This document shows, one piece after another, positions 21,401-30,255 of a stretch of DNA of 64,000 nt (within the stretch, counting starts at the first letter, position 1; the number at the start of each line of letters is the position of its first letter). The translations under genes and the position numbers were made by a program. This DNA comes from Aricia agestis (Eukaryota; Arthropoda; Insecta; Lepidoptera; Lycaenidae), in NCBI RefSeq assembly GCF_905147365.1, contig NC_056423.1, positions 5,746,501-5,810,500 on the forward strand. Reading direction: 5' to 3'. The notes below the pieces were generated by a model, which made no database searches, had not been told where the DNA came from, and was given only the letters and a program-made list of their open reading frames with translations.

Positions 21401-23659
21401 GCATAGCAGGTTATGTAAGTAGGAGCCGTCGAAGCCAGGGGAAGCTATTTCGCCTTTGTCGCCGGTGAACATGCCTCCGCAGCCCGGAAATCCGTCTATC
21501 GGCGCATAAGATATTTGAAAACCTTTGCCCACTCCGGACTCGTCCGAATGGAAGTAGACGAGCAGCTCGGAGCCGGACGACTCCAGGGGGGCGGGCTGGG
21601 TCGAGTTGCAGTATTTACCGACGAGGGGATCTATCGTCTGCGCGCCGTCGTATACGGCGACGTAATCGAAGCTGCAGTTCTGATGTATCTCGATGTCTAA
21701 CTGATAGAAATGGAGCTGAATTCTCCTGCCTAGCGTAGTTTTGATGTGATAGTAGCAATCGCGATTGGGCGGGTAGGGCCCCGGGGAGCCGGGCGAGCTG
21801 ATGCGACCGTGGGTGGTGGCGTTGAATTCACCCCCGCATTGCGGGGGCACGCTAGTCCAGTGCAGAGAGAATCCAGTTTTAGCTACGGTGGAGTCGGATC
21901 TGAACCAAAAGTACAAGTTGTTGTGACTAGATATTATGTTTCCTCCGTTAGGGAGGTCGGTTCCACAGAATCTTCCTATCAATTGACTCGCGGAGCTGCG
22001 TCCGTCGTGGATTTGAACGAAATCATAATGACATTGAGTGTGAAATTCCAAATTAAATTTGGTGAACGTTACGTTTATTACCTTATTCGGAGCCGTGTGG
22101 ATTACCCAGGCGCAGCGGGCGTTGTTGATGTAGCTGTGATTGGACAGGGGATACGTTATACTACCTTCCTCCGAGTTGAGAACGCCGCCGCACGGTTGGG
22201 AACGCGATTGACACACGTTACCGGAAAACAGGGACGTACACTCGCACCTGAAGCCTCTGCTCGAGTTTTCGTCCGGTCGGCACGTGCCCCCGTTCTGACA
22301 TGGGTTGCTGGAGCAGAAGTCGTCGTATCTCTCGCAGTGCACGCCACCGTAGCCCCGGTAGCATATGCAGCTGTAGCCCCGGCGAAGAGGGTGGCAGCTG
22401 CCGTGACTGCCGCATGGGTTGCCGTCGCAGGGATCGGTCGAGTTTTGATCCGCTACAGAAATATAGCAGCCGTGTAAGCCGAACCCGTCCCCCTCCATTC
22501 CGATCGGACATATGCACCGGGCGACCTGACTCCCGAGGGCCGAGGACTCGACGCACTGGGCGGACGGATGGCATCCCCCGTGATTGACGGCGCACGAGCC
22601 TCGCCAGGTGCAAGATACGCCGTCACCGGTGTAGCCCGGGGGACAGGGCCCACAGATACGGGAGCCAATCGTGTTGTGGCAGGAGACCATGGGGCTCGTG
22701 CTGCAGCCACCGTTGGGAACGGTGAGACACTCGTCGACGTCGTAGCACGTGAAGCCGTCGCCCTCGTAGCCGGCGGGGCACGTGCCGCACCTGAAGGAGC
22801 CCGGCAAGTTGATGCACTCGACCCTGGGGTTAACCGAGCACCGGGCGCCGCGGCCGGTCTCACACTCGTCGACGTCGGTGAGGCAGGCGACGTGCGTGCC
22901 GTTAGTGGTCCAGCCCTGGTCGCAGATGCACACGATGCCGTCCCCCGTGGTGACGGGGATGCACGTCCCGTGGCCGCACATCTCGTAGTTTCCGCCGGAG
23001 CAGTCCTTCGCTTTTCTCGTGCAGTCCAGGCCGTACCATCCGGGCTTGCAGAGGCACTCGTAGGAGCCCGGTCTGTTGACGCACGTCGCGCCGTTCTGGC
23101 AGCCGAGGTCGGTGCCGGCGTATATGCGACACTCGTTGACGTCCTCGTCGCAGTTGCGGCCCTTCCATGCCGACGGACACAGGCAGTGGTAGCCGTTCAC
23201 CAGGTTGAGACAGGTCCCGCCGTTCTCGCAGGGGTGACTCTGGCACTCGTCGGCGCCTCGACTGTTTAGTCTGTTTTGGAGAGTTCTCACTCTAATGTTA
23301 AGAGTTCTGATTCTCTGGGATAGGGCGGTTATATTTTGCTGAATACTGCTGGCCAGCGATGAAGCTGCGGTTTCGAGCTGGTCGATTCTATGCAGCAGGT
23401 CTCCGGGCACGTCCGCATTCTGTGTCGTGAGGGACACTCGGTTGTAGTCGGATGTCCTGTTGATGCTCAGCAAATTCACGTCACCGACGTAGACGTTGGA
23501 CTGGGGCCCGTTGGGTCTTATGCGGACGTTTTTACCGTAGGCCGGCTCTATGATGATATCGCCGTCGACGGTTTTTATCTTCGGTCTGTCCTGGTACACG
23601 TCACATTGGAACTGAACTAGACACATGTAAACGAGAAACAAACGCGCTATGAAAGCCAT
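12425..23659 (-). CDS. Cubn: Cubilin, complete, single exon (8 EGF + 27 CUB)
   Basis: Cubilin is a peripheral endocytic receptor that captures extracellular ligands and is held at the membrane by amnionless. In insects it serves protein uptake in nephrocytes and absorptive epithelia (family knowledge). The start is the ATG at 23659, with A at -3 and G at +4; the upstream in-frame extension has only a TTG. Residues 1-19 (MAFIARLFLVYMCLVQFQC) are a signal peptide. Residues about 20-87 resemble the N-terminal assembly segment and 88-132 a coiled coil. Eight EGF-like domains span 137-483, several of them calcium-binding (DVNEC, DVDEC). Twenty-seven CUB domains run from Cys490 to the C-terminus, about 120 residues each, mostly opening with CGG and carrying the SPxYP motif. 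There is no transmembrane segment; TAA follows CUB27 directly. The domain count equals that of vertebrate cubilin, and the length is close to what I recall for Drosophila Cubn. Vertebrate CUBN is split into dozens of exons, yet here no intron is needed. A minus-strand AATAAA lies at 12285-12280. N-glycosylation sequons are abundant. Identity is very secure; the 5' UTR structure is not. Confidence 0.97.
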   Translation of the reverse strand: MAFIARLFLVYMCLVQFQCDVYQDRPKIKTVDGDIIIEPAYGKNVRIRPNGPQSNVYVGDVNLLSINRTSDYNRVSLTTQNADVPGDLLHRIDQLETAASSLASSIQQNITALSQRIRTLNIRVRTLQNRLNSRGADECQSHPCENGGTCLNLVNGYHCLCPSAWKGRNCDEDVNECRIYAGTDLGCQNGATCVNRPGSYECLCKPGWYGLDCTRKAKDCSGGNYEMCGHGTCIPVTTGDGIVCICDQGWTTNGTHVACLTDVDECETGRGARCSVNPRVECINLPGSFRCGTCPAGYEGDGFTCYDVDECLTVPNGGCSTSPMVSCHNTIGSRICGPCPPGYTGDGVSCTWRGSCAVNHGGCHPSAQCVESSALGSQVARCICPIGMEGDGFGLHGCYISVADQNSTDPCDGNPCGSHGSCHPLRRGYSCICYRGYGGVHCERYDDFCSSNPCQNGGTCRPDENSSRGFRCECTSLFSGNVCQSRSQPCGGVLNSEEGSITYPLSNHSYINNARCAWVIHTAPNKVINVTFTKFNLEFHTQCHYDFVQIHDGRSSASQLIGRFCGTDLPNGGNIISSHNNLYFWFRSDSTVAKTGFSLHWTSVPPQCGGEFNATTHGRISSPGSPGPYPPNRDCYYHIKTTLGRRIQLHFYQLDIEIHQNCSFDYVAVYDGAQTIDPLVGKYCNSTQPAPLESSGSELLVYFHSDESGVGKGFQISYAPIDGFPGCGGMFTGDKGEIASPGFDGSYLHNLLCEYKIKTRPDTKISVKFTSFDIENSFRCRYDYLKIYDGDSESSPLVGKYCGKVTPVSFVSRSNSLYIIFKSDHTMAAGGFKIQYQSLCQRTFLGDSGVIISPGYPLAYPKQTVCEYIVATTPGRAIKLTFQDFDIEDNRYYNCQYDHVEVRDGPSANSTLMGRYCGGSEFTPPTQISSYNYMYLRFSSDMSIVGRGFYANYTTVDIECGGVYKAPSATITHPANDHGRYNNDQTCLWTIIAPVGTQIQLTWQRFDLEEMSECSSDYVELLEIVEGSTGNSSLAKYCGSTLPPAVTISSNILMIKFVSDSSIRSDGFSVSYKFLDERNHCGGNYIKNHGFIYSPGWPSSYEPNKDCTWVISVPAGQQISLNISQFDLERPIRGNCDLGDHLTIRDGRYKDSPLIGKFCGSFQSRTIVSTTHNVFLKFHSDFYLNGNGFKIEWDGTVRGCGGSLTGYSGSIASPNYPEKYSENAECFYKISTSSGSKIQLNFTDLELEEVSGCSDDYVEIFDGQNTNAKSFGKYCNLSSKKPRNIETSSNFAMVKFRSDFLIAGKGFLLKYTTNCHNNISGSYGVIESPGYPEKYPPNSNCLWTITVPKGNVINVTFTDFNIYTMYRRRYYTPRSQRFPFSSQPFYTYDLVRPVQSYSPAKCDFDYIQIKETSDKNFTEKMCGATLPKAFTSKTNSLQIKFVSIDYFSSKGFRLEWIKHGCGGHIQQSAGPLSFDSVKNTRGDIECEWLLETPVGTSVSLTITDLYVADSQNCTLDALEIYNGQSTSYPLLYKICHKGGYTFQSTSNFMLVRLVKRSTLRDTYLKSSFDSYRVGCGGIIRSPSGSIHSKNYPNNYENQLDCVWYISVAPNHKIEINFKDLDLYYVEDEDEQCDDNLKIYDGSRILNSNYNYLGSKYLQSNYSYLICPKSNRSSIVTRYSSASIQFSTNSYGTAKGFMIDFTTVCGAVINATYDGIINSNNYVNSKNQNCTWTISAPNLNDKIRLTIQYLNIPKDDDVATTRSCPSTFLKVYDGDDEKAPFIGEYCGKKSPPMVVSRGNTLTVTLGTYVDKVNGQFAAHYTPLSTACGGKLSSEEGTIASPNYPLSYPVNIDCEWILYTSPGNKAYITFEKFDLDESEKCNEDYLEVREDNGAGNLLGLYCGHGIPLNQTVSSKLYIKFHSNSDKTGQGFLLQYGFLHGNDIFDKHEGEIASPLYPNLYYNEGVYSWRVTSKGNKNIVINIDSVEIPSYSEVCNNKLIIYDGYDEDALVLKEMCGFYKNNAVRIRSSSSVIFIKLILDKTNAGSLFHLRWTETDRNIDSTTASKINCGLNETQLVSGTRDVVITSPNYPNEYGSDSNCEWIFKSEPGRHLTLKFTDFALEETPSCFADYINVYTAHDEMKWTPLKENMCLSSNATEIIEASTYIKLNFISDSSLNKKGFTATVTSVCGGLLDDTSGVIENSYYYQRNRPIQYQTTCDWIIKVRPGRTVKLTFEHFNISNGDVCNNYVVIKNGASNESPLLGDGKYCGYSHENRSGILSTTNYLFVRYVKVMRFQNTNFRLRYEEMNIECGGTSLLENDHKWEIITSPNYPKISTPYTECVWKFTGPPGEILRIDFIERFDVDCAAEAVEIRDGSTDVSPLKGTFCKRPSTIKSSSNRLFVKYSTHQLVPRNGFKANISIDVCGATIMSDSGEVVSPNYPSMIVLPAGTICEWYITSLPGHIINIEFKDIDLPESEILCETKITVEDLSVADSKARKLKEFCESDLENYSEAFESISNKVIVKLHIGKPGPYSHISDSRGFKFTFKSSRPVCGGTLTTSDGIITTPGYPGSTNLKYCQWIIVLPNENRRVRLEIEDSSSNVQFSAYNDITYGSKIEEVVVGNSSLTSYNKSKVFESTGNKLAFYIWITPTSNKVSRFKARFSSDNPALCGGGLEGLQGQLASPSLNIPYNCEWHFTGPVRNGTEEYKSVFIKVEGTTVCRNYAFGVTLLSQDGYIRHNRKVCVNNTQVSYRLASPYFKIKATQYKIPMLFTLNWKLQPCGGVIKIESNDPINVINLPEKLDDQVECGWLLVSEGRTRMELTLEGTFNLACSDEFLLISDGVNSLNFGDYCKDRIQSQPLLLSFADTYVQYHSNVQNNRNIRLLAKSISAQCGGIFTKYAQMFTSPNFPGNYKENQECTWEIRADLGYRVSLQFIDRFVVEDTVNCTKDAVIIYDWKDNAYKEIARLCGRNLPPTFNSTHNQMKVVFRSDANITLDGFKAHWKPICGGNLVATQENQILYSPGYDYGYSRSLDCHYEIAAPGKKIVLTFVTFDLEGLVNECKYDNVTVYAESDYDIINEVLCGSDLPKPIIATNNVKIDFKTDKYGQRKGFKISYSTFSCGGDVKSPTSIVLDKADNDMNCTWTIEAPPDKLIALRFDYIDVESSYECYNGYLGVFEGPLIDAEKRLALLCGRINGTSLRSKGNKVILQYFSGSNFQSKGFKVKVLFTFSQSVGCGGELYLSALDNRILKSPLLNGAMVYENYLDCHWNIQANLDYIIQVTFKSFHIAPCLNVNQTALGFSNCDCDYLTLKDGLSLNSFVIGKYCGHNIPPPLLSSGNSLSIILSTDGDITSSGFEATLTSIPSICGKSSYQISRTPQRITSPGYASGSIPRSLHCSYFLDSSVSPYSLIHIQIKYLDLEPGARDTCDQDRLVIYSHPRFRNATTGKDFIHNEDESNLMLYAHFYDSSLVFPKTFSLCGLKRSVDFYVTGSVKINLITSSEAGSSHKGVDLEVSYLGICNKNYSEAQGRIQNTYEAPLMTLENDKGEWDCHTLITVPENHTVSTYFLSANPVYWNEGVFLEIFDGNVTTAPLLRNISKEYSENYPVFSSGRYMLLHNHIVNTDAVTFDLVYVATDKGKGCGGKLTTEDGQVTSPLYPEVYRRRGTCEWELETPSGTRLHLHFSVFDLGRLCDSNYVTLVNRKGETISTFCLEPPADYTSPDNYVKIVFTTTMNNGGTGWVADFVGVA

Positions 23660-23691
23660 TGTCCATGCTCGCGGCTCTGGACGCGGTGGCT

Positions 23692-23697
23692 GACTGA
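23692..23697 (-). promoter_or_regulatory. Candidate initiator of the cubilin gene
   Basis: The minus strand reads TCAGTC, a match to the arthropod initiator TCAKTY, which would place the A of the start site at 23695 and give a 36-base leader before the ATG at 23659. No DPE match was found at the expected distance and no TATA box was seen. GATA-type motifs occur just upstream, TGATAA at 23760 and AGATAA at 23831. Inference only; an upstream noncoding exon is equally possible. Confidence 0.25.
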
Positions 23698-24099
23698 AAC
23701 TGTTTTCGGATGATCGCAAATCGCTCTATTCGCGGGGCGTACTCCTACGCCTACTTTCGTGATAACGAGAGGCAATGTGGTCTTAATCTGAGTAATCGGT
23801 CATGGCATTTGTTTAGAAAGTTCTGGCAACAGATAACGGACAGTCCAGCTGCATCGTCCGCATAAAACATATCTGAAAGAAGCTGAATAAGCTCGCACCA
23901 CAAAGCGTTAGATAGTTAACTGGTTACTTGATAAATAATATTTCAGTCAGTAATTATATTAAGTACATAGTACTTAGTACATCTCGTGCAGTCCAGTCCA
24001 TACATTTAAGATTAAAATAAAAAAAATAAAATCGGTTTTTTTGGCTTTTACTCTTAAAAGCAATTATTAACTAACTTAACTAGTTCTAACATATATAAT

Positions 24100-24462
24100 A
24101 CTAGATGTCCCGCGCGGCTTCGCCCGCGTAAATTAGAAATTTTACAGAATCCGTAGGTACATTTTCCCATAAAAAATATTTCCCCCGTTTTTCCCACATT
24201 TTCCTGAGTTTCTTCTGTCGTATTAGTCTTAGAGTAATAATATAATATAACCTTCTCGATAAATGATGAGTCTTACTCGATAAATGATCTATCTAACACT
24301 GAGATAAGTTTTTAAATCGGACCTGTAGTTTCTGAGATTGACGCGTTCAAGCAAACATACTCTTCAGGTTTATAATATTAGGTAGATATAGATTTTTTTT
24401 AATTATCGCTTGACAAACTCGAGTCTCGATCTAAAAGACTATGAAATGGTATAATATGGTAG

Positions 24463-24493
<31 letters not shown>

Positions 24494-25255
24494 GAATGTA
24501 ATTTGCATAGTAGCATATGCTTTCTGTTCTTAAAACAACGCCGAAACTCCCAAACTTGTATCTATAAAGAATCAGGAATTCTCTCAGCACCTTCCGAACC
24601 ACGGTATACCAGGTATATCTCGGTGCAAAATCTTACTTGTTGGTAGCATATGCTTAGAATACTTCTCACGAAACCGAAGTCACCATATGTTTCCCTATAA
24701 GTTTTGAGGAGTTCCCTCGATTACTTATGGATCCTTCATCAGATCACCACTTTTCTGAATATAATACCAAATTGGGATGATACCCTATATACCAAAAGAA
24801 AAATTTTGAAAATCGGTTAACAAACGGCGGAGTAATCGTTGAATATAAGAAAACGAACATAACACCTCCCCCATTTTGAAAGTCGGTTAAAATTGTAGCC
24901 TATGTGTTATTTATTTAATATTTTAATCAGCACATGAATTGAATAACAAAATTTTTTTCAAATTAATCGTAGCACCATCTGTCAGGACAAACTAAAATTG
25001 AAATAGAATAATATTGAATGCGATGATAGCGCCGTCCGCCGGATCTAATGTAAAACATTCCAAAATCAACAACTCCTTATAAATAAGAAATTAATTGAAA
25101 AAACATTTTCCAGTAGACCAAACTGTAAATCTAAACCATTCTCGAATCTCCACGAACACACACAAAAAATTTCATCAAAATTGGTCCAGTCGTTTAGGAG
25201 GAGTTCAGTCACATACACACGCACACAAGAAATATATATATTAAGATTTGACACA
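24100..25255 (+). repeat. GCCCGCG-type dispersed repeat and relics
   Basis: CTAGATGTCCCGCGCGGCTTCGCCCGCGT opens a repeat type also seen near 30015, 31432 and 35483 (that opening is quoted in two overlapping parts elsewhere). Relic segments such as TTTTGAAAGTCGGTTAAAA and the (ATG)n tract fill the stretch. No gene was recognised. Confidence 0.45.
24462..24492. repeat. (ATG)n microsatellite
   Basis: About ten ATG/GAT units. It creates an artificial His-rich frame on the minus strand. Confidence 0.95.
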
Positions 25256-25603
25256 TCTATGAGCTATTTCTAATCTCTATCTATTACATTAATAAAAATT
25301 TTAATGTTCATTGTTCTTATTACATAAGTTATTGCTTCTTATCGTTCGTGACCGATGAGTAAAATTGCGTCAGAGCAGTTAATGTTTGTTCAGCTTACAC
25401 ATTCGTTACGTTTTCATCAAACATTCCAAGATAATGTATTATGACTGTCTATGGGCTAATATAAAAGTAGATTGATAGACAGATTGGTAACTTATAGGCT
25501 TAATGAAGTTCCGATATATTTTGAAAATATGCACTGTGTCTCCATACGCCTCTTTCTGTAGTCTGTACAATTATTGAACATATTGTGTTGCCGTAGAAGT
25601 CTT

Positions 25604-26033
25604 TTTAGGGTTCCGTACCCAAAGGGTAAAAACGTGACCCTATTCCTAAGACTTCGATGTCTGTCCGTCTGTCTGTCACCAGGCTGTATCTCTAAAACCG
25701 CTAAAGCTAGAGAGTTTTAACTTTTACAGATTGTGTATTTCTGTTGCCGCTATAACAATTAATACTAAAAATAAAATAAAATAAATATTTAAGGGGGGAC
25801 ACCAAACAAGAAACGTTATTTTTTTGGCCTTTTTTTCTCGTAATTAATAATGCCAACAGGTAGGCACTTGAAATATTCAGTAAATCTTAAATTATATTTA
25901 AACTTTATTATTTAATCATAAAATTTAATTTAAGGGGGGTTCTTATACAAAAAACACAATTTTTTGCTTACTGTCGCTCTACAGCGGTACGGAACCCTTC
26001 GTGCGCGAGTCCTACTCGCACTTCACCGATTTT
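25604..26033 (+). repeat. Dispersed repeat D2, copy 2
   Basis: The longest copy, with the inner ACAAAAAACACAATTTTTTG segment. Confidence 0.75.
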
Positions 26034-26161
26034 TTAAAAAGTAACAAAGACTTGTTATTCCTAAAATTTGTTTCTCTGATTGAAAAATTTAAATGGCGAT
26101 TTCCAATTTCATTTTATGCCTTAAACTCAAGCCAAACTAATATTTAAAAACCATTTTCATC

Positions 26162-26233
26162 GGGGATGTAGCTCAGTGGTAGAGCGTTCGCTTTGCATGT
26201 GAAAGGCCCCGGGTTCGATCCCCGGCATCTCCA
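26162..26233 (+). tRNA. tRNA-Ala (anticodon UGC)
   Basis: A 72-base sequence folds into a complete cloverleaf. The acceptor stem GGGGATG pairs with CATCTCC and includes the G3:U70 wobble that identifies alanine tRNAs. The D arm is GCTC/GAGC. The anticodon stem TTCGC/GTGAA encloses the loop TTTGCAT with TGC at positions 34-36. The T arm is CCGGG TTCGATC CCCGG, and the discriminator base is A. No intron is present. A run of five T at 26236-26240, right after the gene, is a normal RNA polymerase III terminator. Internal A box (TAGCTCAGTGG) and B box (GGTTCGATCCC) are intact, so the gene is probably active and not a SINE relic. Confidence 0.95.
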
Positions 26234-26379
26234 AGTTTTTGTATAGATTCTTTTAATGATACAAGCTTCGAGAAGAAGGTAAACATACTTTTTAAACCAA
26301 TTTTACGACCAATATTGCAGCAGTTATTAATTTATCACTAGTCTTTTCCATACTTATAAAAATAGTAGAGTTTATGAAA

Positions 26380-26590
26380 ATACTAGATGGCGCCCGCAAC
26401 TCCGTTGTGCTAAAATTAGTTTATCGCGCGGGAACCGTTCATTTATTCGGAATAAAAAGTACCCTATGTCCTTTCCCGGGACTCAAAGTATCTCTGTACC
26501 AAATTTCAGCCCAATCAGTTCAGCTGTTTAGGCGTGAAGAGGTAACAGACAGACAGACAGACACACTTTCGCATTTATAATATTAGTATG
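26380..26590 (+). repeat. Dispersed repeat D1, copy 3
   Basis: Complete copy with a short (ACAG)n stretch (GACAGACAGACAGACACAC) before CTTTCGCATTTATAATATT. Confidence 0.72.
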
Positions 26591-27387
26591 GAAGTATGGA
26601 TTATTTTATAATATCTAGTATTTATGCAGTATTTATTAGTAAGGGCTTGCTTGCTTGTTCTAGGTAGGGTTGTTTTCACAGATCATAAGATAACAGATGA
26701 GCTATATTGACTACTCTAGTGTGTAGCCTAATGTATGTAGCCTTTTCTATTCTCTATTTGATTTTTAAATTTTTGAAATTCGGCAAATAAGCCCCGCCGC
26801 AAATTATAAGAATTTCAGAAAAATTCAGACACCTATCAGAAAGCTTCCGGCGAGTTGAAGTAAGTGCAAAATGTATAGAGAGAGTTCGATCCGAATTTCT
26901 GAGCAGAATGCGGGGTCCACAAAAAAACATATGAGCTGAGTGCGTTCCGGCGGGCGTCCGAATTTTTCTGATCAGAAATTTCTTATAATAATGTGCGGCC
27001 GGGGTTAATCTGCAACGCGGGGTAAATACACAATAGTCACATTTTTGTAGCCACAGTAAGTTTTATACATTGAATCAAAACTAGCTGCCTACACTGAGCT
27101 TTGGTTACATTAAATCAAAATTAAATAGGATTATATTATCAGATTTCGACCGCTATCAATCACCAAATCCAATGTCCAAACAAACGACGTCATATTTTAA
27201 GGGATTACCAAACAATAACACAAAAAAGTCCGGCGGGACAACAAATTGTTTTTGCCGGGGTCCGGTTTTTGCGATATTAAAAAAGTGTCGTAAGTGCTAT
27301 ACAATTGCGCGACACGTGTGTGGACACCGAGTGGGGCCATTCAGTTGGCGGGGAACGCTTCAGCTTAGCTTAGAGCGATTTTATACA

Positions 27388-27630
27388 GGTTGTAACAAAA
27401 TAAGTGATAATACTTTACGGTAGTAGGGTATAATATAGAGTTCGCTGTGAAAGTAGCAGCGCTGAAAGAGTAACTTTTATTTTCACCCTTGTATGGAAAA
27501 CTTCATCACGCTTGCCCATACAAATCCCAAAAAAAATTGCTCATTCAGTGCTGTTACTTTCACAGTAAACTCTATATAAGGGACACATAAATACACACTA
27601 AATTATTATCACTTAGTTTTGTTACACCTT
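27388..27630. mobile_element. Same MITE, diverged full copy
   Basis: TTGTAACAAAATAAGTGATA opens and TATCACTTAGTTTTGTTACA closes the unit; the central arms with GTAGCAGCGCTGAAAGAG are present. Confidence 0.75.
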
Positions 27631-27822
27631 ATATAGGTAATTGTTATACAGCTACAAAATGTTTCAATTATATTGAAAATGCAGTATTATATTTTTTATA
27701 TAAATCATTAACACGTTACACGATTAATTAAATGACATGTGACAAACTTACAATGCACGTTTGCTAATTTTTCTGAAATGTTTTCAATAGCGTTGTACTT
27801 GTGGTTGTACTATCAAATAAGT

Positions 27823-27953
27823 TGATTCCTAGGCAGATGGGGGACCTACGAAGTTTGGTCGCGTTACGTCAAACCAAGCCACAAGTAACATTAAATTGAC
27901 ATCCGACCAAATGAAATTGGTATGTCAACTGCCTAGGAATCAATTTCCTCGAT
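27823..27953. mobile_element. TTGATTCCTAGGCA MITE
   Basis: TTGATTCCTAGGCA and TGCCTAGGAATCAA are exact inverted termini of a 131-bp unit. Confidence 0.65.
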
Positions 27954-27999
27954 GGTACATTGGTTAATATTTAGACGTTCGCCAATTAAAAGCGCCAAT

Positions 28000-28780
28000 G
28001 AAATTAACTTCTATAAAAAACCATAAGACCAACAAAACAATGTATAGTATCACATCGTATTCTTTAATCTATGTGTTGCATGAATTTTTGGCCATGATTC
28101 TCAGAGTCGCTAGCTCCTGTGTCTTGTTCGAAGTTTCATGGCCCACCGAAATGGCGACTGGAGGGAGGTAAGACATTGAGCTTGCCGCCGTAAATCATCG
28201 CTAATCCGGACAATAAGTAACGCGACGTGTGGAAGGGGCCTTATAATTAAGTGTATAGAGATTGATGAAAACTTTCTTTATATTTTTACTGTCCCGACGT
28301 ACGTTGTTTTGCTGCACGACGCACCTTTTCTTAAAAATTAATTGCAATTACATACCTATCTTCAAATTAATAGAATTCTCGTGTCGAGATATTTATTGCC
28401 ACTCTCCCTGCTCCGAAATGTATAGACCGATTTTGATGAAACTTTGTGTTCTCATTCTGTAGGTCTAAGAATCGGTCGAAATCTATTGTCATTTCCGAAA
28501 TAGCGTAGATATAATATGACAGAAATATTTGCCAGGTCAACAAATCCGAAAATAGAAACTTATCAAATCGTAATGATTGTAGTTATCTCTGTTCAACAAT
28601 TAATGGCCACACATGTTGGAGTAATCTGATACAATTTATAAAATTCAAATTATAAAATAACTAAGAATAAAAGTTATCGAATACATAATATTTAGTTTTG
28701 AATTGGCGATTAATATTTAGCGAAGATCAATAAAAATATAATTATTTTGAATATAACGTTGAATTCTATCGAGAATTGGT
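28000..28780. other. No gene seen
   Basis: Only short, compositionally ordinary frames. No splice-flanked exon candidate was found. Confidence 0.45.
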
Positions 28781-28781
28781 T

Positions 28782-29133
28782 AGGGTGGGTTGCACCAGAG
28801 GCGTAGTTAAAGCTAAGGTTAAAGTTATGGTTACTTATAGTTAATTATGGCGCCCTTTAGCTTTAACTTTAACCGGAGAAATTCACAGATGTCTGTTGTG
28901 TTTATTTTTTTATTGAAGCTACAGGTAACGGGATTGAGAGTATAAAAATTGAATTATCCCTAAAAATCGACAGGAAAAATATAACACTGTAAAACATAGT
29001 AAATTTTCACTAAAAATTTAGATAAAGTCCTTGGACGCCATATTTAACTTTAACCAGAGATTTGACATTTTGCACTGTAGTTATAGTTAAAGTTACAGTT
29101 ATAGTTAAAGTTAGTTGGTGCAACCCAACCTTA
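28782..29133. mobile_element. GGGTTGCACCA MITE, copy 3
   Basis: Long subfamily member, same internal sequence as 11407-11776. Confidence 0.82.
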
Positions 29134-29608
29134 AATTTTTATATACATAATATTATGGGACAAAATAAACCCAAAAATTTTTCATATTTTAAATTTTTTG
29201 GTCAAATTCTGTCCGATGAATCGATTACGATTACATGTTGATTATTGAGGTAGCTGGATTCCCGAAAAGGCGTTTCTTACGAGATAAATTGTATTATTTT
29301 GGCACAAAAATGATTTATTTAAGAGCATAATATTTAGTGCAAATAAAGACCTCCCAGTAGGTATATCTTACGTAAGTTTTATGTATACTTGTAAATATTT
29401 ATAATCGGCAAGTATTATCCCTTTGTATTGTACAATATTTCTTGTACGGACCTAACGACAAACAATTGACTTCTCCGTGCGAATGCGTCAGGCTATGAAC
29501 ATACTACGCGACCTGAGATCAAACCCTTTTGTTGACTACAGAAGTAAATTTTCAGAATGGATGAAAAAGTTACTTGAATTCATGAAAATAGGTACTTGCA
29601 CGAAAACC

Positions 29609-29950
29609 TTTTTTTTATGAAATAAGGGGGCAAACCAGCAAACGGGTCACCTGATTTTTAGCAACGTCCGTCGCCCATGGACACTTGCAGCATCAAAAGA
29701 GCGTTGCCGGCCTTTTAAGAGGGAATAGAGTAATGGGGGAGGGTAGGGAAGGGAATAGGGGAGGGTAGGGAAGGAAATATGGGAGGGTAGGGAAGGGAAA
29801 AGGGTAGGGGACTGGGCCTCCGGTAAACTCACTCACTCGGCGAAACACAGCGCAAGCGCTGTTTCACGCCGGTTTTCAGTGATGTGATCAGAACGTGGTA
29901 TTTCTCCGGTCGAGTCGGATCATTCGTGCCGACGCATGGCTCTCCCACGT
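29609..29950 (-). mobile_element. G/C-rich SINE, copy 4
   Basis: Near full-length; it lacks the GCTGCAAGTGC segment before GTTGCCGGCC and has an 8-base insertion (GATGTGAT) near the 5' end of the element. Confidence 0.83.
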
Positions 29951-30014
29951 CAAAAATACATGTAAATAGGAGCTATAATAAAATTCTTACTAAGTTGTCT
30001 ATAAAATCTATATT

Positions 30015-30255
30015 CTATACGAGCTTTTGCCCGCGGCTTCGCTCGCGTTAAGAAGTATTATTATATACAAACTTTCATCCCCTATTTGAACTCCTTGGGG
30101 TTGGAATTTATCAAAATCCTTTCTTAGCGGATGCCTACGTCATAACATCTACCTGCATGCCAAATTTTAGCCCGATCCGTCTAGTGGTTTGGGCTGTGCG
30201 TTGATAGATCACTATGTCAATCAGTCAGTCACAGAGTTTTATATAAATAAGATAT
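30015..30255 (+). repeat. GCCCGCGGCTTCGCTCGCGT repeat
   Basis: GAGCTTTTGCCCGCGGCTTC through CAGTCAGTCACAGAGTTTTA, ending in ATAAATAAGATATAGATAG. A short relic of a dispersed element. Confidence 0.5.

Noticed and set aside
21746..23269. Long plus-strand frames (243 and 233 codons) opposite the cubilin EGF region
   Set aside because: They are shadows of GC-rich coding sequence. The products are Val/Ala/Arg-rich with no domain, while the minus strand has perfect EGF/CUB spacing.
12425..23659. Cubilin as a processed pseudogene
   Set aside because: No frame break, stop or missing domain over 11 kb, and no poly-A or target duplication was seen. A functional retrogene is still possible and is discussed as a finding.
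23660..23719. Twenty extra N-terminal codons of cubilin
   Set aside because: The upstream extension starts at TTG, not ATG. The ATG at 23659 has an ideal context and directly precedes a signal peptide.
24399..24602. Frame with a His run
   Set aside because: Produced by the (ATG)n microsatellite.
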